Source: an uncultured Lachnospiraceae bacterium (GTDB taxonomy: Bacteria; Bacillota_A; Clostridia; Lachnospirales; Lachnospiraceae). Taken from it: a stretch of DNA of 8,395 nt. Location: assembly GCA_946630765.1 (NCBI GenBank), contig CAMOZF010000065.1, positions 1 to 8,395 of the forward strand. Direction: 5' to 3'. A program made the translations under genes and the position numbers. The notes below the pieces were generated by a model. That model did not search any database. It had not been told where the DNA came from and saw only the letters and a program-made list of their open reading frames with translations. Shown here one piece after another: positions 4,486 to 8,395 of the stretch (within the stretch, counting starts at the first letter, position 1; each line of letters begins with the position of its first letter).

Positions 4486-7383
4486 ATGAAAAGAAGTTCC
4501 AGATATTACCCGGGCTGTGACGGGACAAAGCTTGCTGTTGACCTGTATCTTCCGGAAACCGAACAGAAGGTTCCGGTGATTTTCCAGGTCATGAGAAATC
4601 CGCGCAGGGTTTCTCATGACGAGGATCCGAGGGCGAAAGAGTATTTTGAGAAACAACTGGAGGAATACCGCTTTTTTGTGTCCCACGGTTACGCCGTCTG
4701 CTGGCTGGAGCCGCGCGGAGTGGGTGCCTCCTACGGTACAAATGAAGGCTTCTGGTCGCCGATTGACGGACGGGACATGGCAGCCGTCATTGACGCCGTT
4801 GCGGCAGAGGACTGGTGCAATGGAAATGCCGGGATGTACGGCGGCTCCAATGTCGGCGCCTCGCAGCATTTCGCGGCAATGAATCAGCCGAAGAGCCTGA
4901 AGTGCATCCTGCCCTGCGACTGCAGCGCGGATTTCTATTATCAGAATTATCCGAATGGTGTCTCGATCATTCCGGCGATGAATATGCCGCACCCGGAGGA
5001 GAAGATCGGGATTCCGGTCGATGATGATCCGGAAGGGATTGAAGCCGCGGAAGCGCTCCTCGGGCATCATCACAATATGAACTTCCTTGAACAGTACCTG
5101 CCGAACATGCATCGGGACGATGTGAATCCGAGGATCGGATACGCGCCGAACATGGAGATCCCGCTCTGGGAGAAAATGGATACGCTTCGCTTCGGACATA
5201 CCGCCTCCTATGCCTACGGCGCATTTTATGAGCCGGGCTGTACGAACAAGGTCTTTGAGTACCGCGCGTTCGGCGGGAAGCTGATCCTCGGCCCCTGGCG
5301 GCACGTGGAGGTATACCGTCCGGAGTCGGATTTCCCGGAAGGCGTGCACGACTGGAAGAGCGAGCACCTGAAGTTCTTTGATCATTATCTGAAGGGGATC
5401 GCGAACGATATTGCGGACGAGCCGCCGGTCAAATACTATACGACCGGAGACGAACACCCCTGGCACTATGCGGCGGATTTTCCGCTGGACGATCAGACAA
5501 ACCCCGAGCTTGTGCTTACCCCGGCGGGCGGGATCAGCTTTGAGAATGCGGCAGAGAGCGGAGAAATCACTTACACTGTCAGAAACGACATCCGGATCTT
5601 TGACGGAATGGGGCGGCTTGACCGCCGGGTCGAGAAGGACCTTTCGGCAGAAAACGAAAAGTGCGTCCTGTTCCGGTCGGAGCCGCTTGAAAAGGACCTC
5701 GAACTGACCGGTTTTCCGGTGACGGAGGTCTATGTAACGTCTACATGGAAGGACGGCATCTTCATGGCGGCTTTGCAGGAGGAAACCCCGGACGGCGTCT
5801 GTCATTTCCTGACCGACGGAATGATCCGCGGCAGATCTCAGAAGATCAGCCGCCACCCGATCCTCGACCCGATCGGCATTCCGTATCACAGCTCGCTTGT
5901 GCGTGACGACGTAACCCTTTCCCCGGACAAGCCGACGATGCTTGCCTTCCATCTGGAAGCCCTGTCGCGGATTGTGAAGCGCGGCTCACGGCTCGTGCTG
6001 TCTCTTTACTGCGGCGGAAACGGCTTCAACCAGCCGGAAGGCATGCCGGAGGATGTGAAGGTGACCTTCCACTTCGGCAAAGAGACGCCTTCCCTTTTAA
6101 GGCTTCCTGTGATCCGTCCGAACGTCTGCGAGTTTACGGACGAAAACCGCACGGTCTGCACATTCAAGAAGGCAGTCTATGTGAAAGATGAAAACGGCTG
6201 GCATAGCTTCCCCTGTCTGCAGGTTTACCCCTATGCGGACGGAACGCGTTTTGTGACGGAAAGCTTTACCGCATTCAGGAAATATGAGAATCAGGAAGCG
6301 CTGCTTACAATTGAAGCCAATAAGGAAGGCGGCTCCGGAAAGGTTTTCAGCTTCTCTGCCTCCGCGCCGCTTCCCGAACGCTTCGAATTTCCGGGTGCGG
6401 ATACACAGTTTATAAGAAGCGGCGAGAAGCTGATGAAAACCCACTTCGCGTCTTCCATTCCTGCGACCTTCAGGAATATTTATGTGGCGACGGTACCGGT
6501 GGCAAAAGGCGCACCGTCTGCAATGAACCCCGAGCTTCAGTCGACGCTCGACCTTTATCTTGACCTGGTGCTTCCGGAAACGAAGAAGCCGGATGCGGGC
6601 TATCCCTGCATCGTGCATATTCACGGCTTCGGAGGCAATAACCACCAGTTTGAGACGATTTCTCCGGAGCTTCTTCGGTGCGGCTATGCGCTTGCCTCCA
6701 TCGACTACCGCCTGATGCCGCCGAATATCTGGCCCTCGAGCGCTGTCGACGCGAAGGCCTGCATCCGTTATCTGAAGGCGCATGCTTCTGAGCTTTCGCT
6801 GGATCCGGAGAGGTTCGGAGTGATCGGCGGATCGATGGGCGGACATCTTTCCGGCATGATTGCCGCGACCAACGGAAATCCGGCCGATGAAGGCGACATC
6901 GGAGGGAACACGCAGGTGAATTCCTCCGTCAAAGCGGCGGTGGTGCTCTTCCCGCCGACGGACCTTCTGACCTTCGGCGAGGACTCGGCGGCGCAGTGGC
7001 CGCATCAGCCGGACAAGGTTGCAAACGGAGACGGGCCCTTCGCACCGCTTGCGAGCATGATCGGCTATTCCGGCGTTGGAAAAGGAATGGGCGAGCTGAA
7101 GACGCACCTTTACGATGACCGTGAACCCTGGAAATCCTTCCTTGAACTTGCCAGGGATGCTTCCTCCGTCTCGCATGTTACGAAAGACTCCGCTCCCTGC
7201 TGCTTCGTTCACGGAATGTTTGACTGCGGCATCCAGGTGCCGATGGGACAGAGCCTTCGCATGTTCGAAGCCCTGACGCGTGCAGGCGTTAAGAGCCTTT
7301 GCCTCCTGAATAATCAGGGCATCTATGGGCAGGATCCGGAGGTGCAGCAGGCCATGCTTCAATTCCTGACATTAAGAGTATAG
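4486..7383 (+). CDS. Fused CocE/NonD-type hydrolase and second alpha/beta hydrolase (two-domain esterase)
   Basis: A 965-residue protein joining two serine-hydrolase units. Residues about 5-305 are a CocE/X-Pro dipeptidyl-peptidase-like alpha/beta hydrolase: SHGYAVCWLEPRGVGAS (66-82), nucleophile elbow MYGGSNVG with Ser121, and GPWRH with His273. Residues about 335-535 match the jelly-roll domain of CocE enzymes (LTGFPVTEVYV at 407-417, LTDGMIRGR at 442-450). A beta-rich linker follows (about 536-660). Residues about 680-965 are a second esterase/lipase-like domain: HIHGFGG (711-717), DYRLMP (740-745), GGSMGG with Ser783, and HGMFD with Asp913. Family members cleave esters or amides; the substrate here is unknown. 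In the first half the usual GWYD acid appears absent (YAYGAFYEPG instead). In the second half the usual late GH reads Gly945-Ile946, so the histidine seems missing. No signal peptide. AAAAGGAAG at 4471-4479 precedes the ATG by 6 nt. The reading frame is unbroken, so the fusion is not a frameshift artefact. Confidence 0.88.
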   Translation: MKRSSRYYPGCDGTKLAVDLYLPETEQKVPVIFQVMRNPRRVSHDEDPRAKEYFEKQLEEYRFFVSHGYAVCWLEPRGVGASYGTNEGFWSPIDGRDMAAVIDAVAAEDWCNGNAGMYGGSNVGASQHFAAMNQPKSLKCILPCDCSADFYYQNYPNGVSIIPAMNMPHPEEKIGIPVDDDPEGIEAAEALLGHHHNMNFLEQYLPNMHRDDVNPRIGYAPNMEIPLWEKMDTLRFGHTASYAYGAFYEPGCTNKVFEYRAFGGKLILGPWRHVEVYRPESDFPEGVHDWKSEHLKFFDHYLKGIANDIADEPPVKYYTTGDEHPWHYAADFPLDDQTNPELVLTPAGGISFENAAESGEITYTVRNDIRIFDGMGRLDRRVEKDLSAENEKCVLFRSEPLEKDLELTGFPVTEVYVTSTWKDGIFMAALQEETPDGVCHFLTDGMIRGRSQKISRHPILDPIGIPYHSSLVRDDVTLSPDKPTMLAFHLEALSRIVKRGSRLVLSLYCGGNGFNQPEGMPEDVKVTFHFGKETPSLLRLPVIRPNVCEFTDENRTVCTFKKAVYVKDENGWHSFPCLQVYPYADGTRFVTESFTAFRKYENQEALLTIEANKEGGSGKVFSFSASAPLPERFEFPGADTQFIRSGEKLMKTHFASSIPATFRNIYVATVPVAKGAPSAMNPELQSTLDLYLDLVLPETKKPDAGYPCIVHIHGFGGNNHQFETISPELLRCGYALASIDYRLMPPNIWPSSAVDAKACIRYLKAHASELSLDPERFGVIGGSMGGHLSGMIAATNGNPADEGDIGGNTQVNSSVKAAVVLFPPTDLLTFGEDSAAQWPHQPDKVANGDGPFAPLASMIGYSGVGKGMGELKTHLYDDREPWKSFLELARDASSVSHVTKDSAPCCFVHGMFDCGIQVPMGQSLRMFEALTRAGVKSLCLLNNQGIYGQDPEVQQAMLQFLTLRV

Positions 7384-7384
7384 T

Positions 7385-7402
7385 CCGGGCTGAAAAAGCC
7401 GG
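7385..7402 (+). terminator. Weak stem-loop just after the operon
   Basis: CCGG[G]CT at 7385-7391 pairs with AGCCGG at 7397-7402 around a GAAAA loop, with one bulged G, starting 2 nt after the stop codon of the fused hydrolase. No T run follows, so it is at best a weak or factor-assisted terminator or an mRNA 3'-end stabiliser. Confidence 0.3.
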
Positions 7403-7428
7403 CCATGTCATAGGGTGTTTCTGCTGCA

Positions 7429-7440
7429 TTGCTGCAGCAA
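7429..7440. promoter_or_regulatory. Perfect 12-bp palindrome, possible operator
   Basis: TTGCTGCAGCAA at 7429-7440 is a perfect inverted repeat without spacer, and TTGTTGCAA at 7448-7456 partly repeats it 8 nt further on. It lies immediately upstream of the predicted -35 of the DegV-family gene, a usual place for a dimeric regulator to bind. No regulator gene is in view, so the operator role is a guess. Confidence 0.35.
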
Positions 7441-7450
7441 CAGATTCTTG

Positions 7451-7480
7451 TTGCAAAGAACATGGGTGTTATGGTATATT
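7451..7480 (+). promoter_or_regulatory. Putative extended -10 promoter of the DegV-family gene
   Basis: TTGCAA (7451-7456) is followed after 18 nt by TATATT (7475-7480), and TG at 7472-7473 gives the extended form TGGTATATT. It has the same TGGTAT core as the promoter in front of the reductase gene. Transcription would begin near 7487 and leave a leader of about 138 nt. This makes the DegV-family gene a separate transcription unit. Confidence 0.6.
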
Positions 7481-7542
7481 AACGTGGAAAATATGGTGCA
7501 GCATTGACGGGCATATATTGAGTCCCTCGGTATAGACGAAGC

Positions 7543-7582
7543 GGGGCCTGCAGCGGCGGGAAGATCGCCTGCCCTGCATCCC
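7543..7582 (+). promoter_or_regulatory. Strong hairpin in the 5' leader of the DegV-family gene
   Basis: TGCAG (7549-7553) pairs with CTGCA (7574-7578). After one bulged C, GGCGGG (7555-7560) pairs with CCTGCC (7568-7573, one G-U) around the loop AAGATCG. GGG (7544-7546) can further pair with CCC (7580-7582) across a small internal loop. No T run follows, so it is not an intrinsic terminator. CCC-TCG at 7524-7529 could instead pair with CGA (7537-7539) and the GGG (7544-7546), giving a possible competing fold. I do not recognise a known riboswitch class. Confidence 0.45.
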
Positions 7583-7624
7583 TTATGAAAAGTGAATACG
7601 GCTGCCGGAAGATATGGATGTATT

Positions 7625-8395
7625 ATGGATTATAAGATTTTAATGGACGTGTCGGGAGAACTGCTTCCCGATTATATCAGGGAGCATGAGATCCTGTTTC
7701 TGCCGATGGAATATACGCTACGGGGAGAAAACCGGGTCTGCCGGGAGCCGGAGGACCGCGGGACGCTGAAGCTTTTCTACGACGGACAGCGGCAGGGAGA
7801 CCTCACGCAGACGACACAGATTACACCGACACAGTATGAAGAATTCTTTGAATCAGTACTGAAGAACGGTTCTCAGCTGATCTGCCTCTGCCTGTCAAGC
7901 GGCCTGTCTTCGACCTACCAGTCCGCCTGTCTTGCCGCCTCTACACTGCAGGAAAAATACCCGGGGAAGAAAATTCTGCCTGTCGATACGCTTGCAGCAA
8001 CGGGCGGAATGGGCGTGCTTGCCGAGCGCGCGGTAAGAAACCTGGAAAAGGGAATGGACATTGAGGAGAATTACCGGGATCTTGTTGAGGCTTCTCATCA
8101 CATCCAGCATCAGTTCTTTGTACAGGACCTGATGTACCTTCGGCGCGGCGGACGCATCGGTACCGCGGAAGCGATTCTCGGAAGCGCGCTCAGTGTGCGC
8201 CCGATAATGAAAATCGATACCGACGGAAAACTGGTCGTGACCGATAAAAAGCGCGGTACGAAGCAGGCCATCCAGGCACTTTTTTCCGAGTTTGAGAAGC
8301 ATTACGACGAAGAGGCGGCGGATCCTGTCTATATTACGGACTGCGACATCGAAGACTCATCCGAAACGCTTTCGGGGATGATTCTTGCGAAGTAC
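7625..8395 (+). CDS. DegV family protein (fatty-acid-binding), 3' end outside the window
   Basis: An open frame of 257 codons that is still open at the last base; family members are about 280-290 residues, so only some 25-35 are missing. DegV proteins bind a fatty acid in a cleft between two domains and, in Firmicutes, the FakB members present it to the kinase FakA for phospholipid synthesis. Visible family signatures are TTQIT (63-67), LSSGLSSTYQSA (90-101), VDTLAATGGMGVL (120-132, in the place of the usual VDS motif) and LMYLRRGGRI (169-178), followed by ALSVRPIMKID in the lipid-binding half. The start at 7625 fits the family N-terminus (a YKI..D pattern). The ribosome site is weak and distant (GGAAG, 7607-7611), and no better in-frame start exists after the stop at 7586-7588 other than GTG 7592. 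It has its own promoter and structured leader, so it probably is not part of the upstream cassette. Whether it is a true FakB or another DegV paralogue cannot be told. Confidence 0.9.
   Translation, partial: MDYKILMDVSGELLPDYIREHEILFLPMEYTLRGENRVCREPEDRGTLKLFYDGQRQGDLTQTTQITPTQYEEFFESVLKNGSQLICLCLSSGLSSTYQSACLAASTLQEKYPGKKILPVDTLAATGGMGVLAERAVRNLEKGMDIEENYRDLVEASHHIQHQFFVQDLMYLRRGGRIGTAEAILGSALSVRPIMKIDTDGKLVVTDKKRGTKQAIQALFSEFEKHYDEEAADPVYITDCDIEDSSETLSGMILAKY

Noticed and set aside
4450..5952. A 500-codon open frame on the minus strand opposite the fused hydrolase
   Set aside because: It is antisense to a gene with clear motifs, its translation shows no recognisable domain and is rich in Arg, Val, Ile and His as expected from the complement of codon-biased DNA. 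I judge it a shadow.
6097..7362. A 421-codon minus-strand open frame inside the second hydrolase domain
   Set aside because: Arg/His-rich translation without motifs, fully opposite a conserved alpha/beta hydrolase region.
7384..7624. Searched for tRNA genes, CRISPR repeats and insertion-sequence ends in the spacers
   Set aside because: No cloverleaf, no regularly spaced repeats and no paired terminal inverted repeats were seen in this spacer or in 2245-2371.
7585..7635. A 16-codon small open frame overlapping the start of the DegV-family gene
   Set aside because: It could be an upstream peptide with translational coupling, but no ribosome site precedes it and its sequence shows no regulatory codon run, so it is not called as a gene.

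Overview
The window looks like chromosomal DNA from an anaerobic, GC-moderate Firmicute, most likely a Clostridia or Lachnospiraceae-type gut bacterium. This is inferred from four things: a flavin/4Fe-4S enoate reductase of the BaiCD/BaiH and 2,4-dienoyl-CoA reductase type, a DegV-family protein, purine-rich Shine-Dalgarno sequences, and coding DNA clearly richer in G+C than the spacers. No marker gene fixes the species.

All five genes lie on the + strand. Positions 1-128 hold no convincing gene but have three perfect hairpins in a row, possibly the end of a mobile element or a structured RNA. An extended -10 promoter at about 150-158 then leads into four genes. They are an OYE-family FMN/FAD/4Fe-4S ene-reductase (202-2244), a variant NIF3-like metal protein (2372-3247), an SGNH/GDSL esterase with an N-terminal beta domain (3266-4447), and a 965-residue fusion of a CocE/NonD-type hydrolase with a second alpha/beta hydrolase (4486-7383). 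Genes 2 to 4 are separated by only 18 and 38 nt and look like one operon. Gene 1 is 127 nt upstream of gene 2 and may be in the same unit or a separate one.

A reasonable working idea is a cytoplasmic catabolic cassette. None of the four proteins shows a signal peptide. Two or three ester/amide hydrolase domains would release an acid from an ester or amide, and the ene-reductase would saturate an activated C=C bond. The substrate cannot be read from the sequence. The oddest points are the double-hydrolase fusion, in which each half appears to lack one triad residue, and the NIF3 protein, whose usual His-His metal motif reads His-Glu.

Positions 7384-7624 form a gene-free spacer with a weak stem-loop after the operon, a 12-bp palindrome, a good extended -10 promoter and a long leader with a strong hairpin. 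They precede a DegV-family fatty-acid-binding gene that begins at 7625 and runs off the end of the window.
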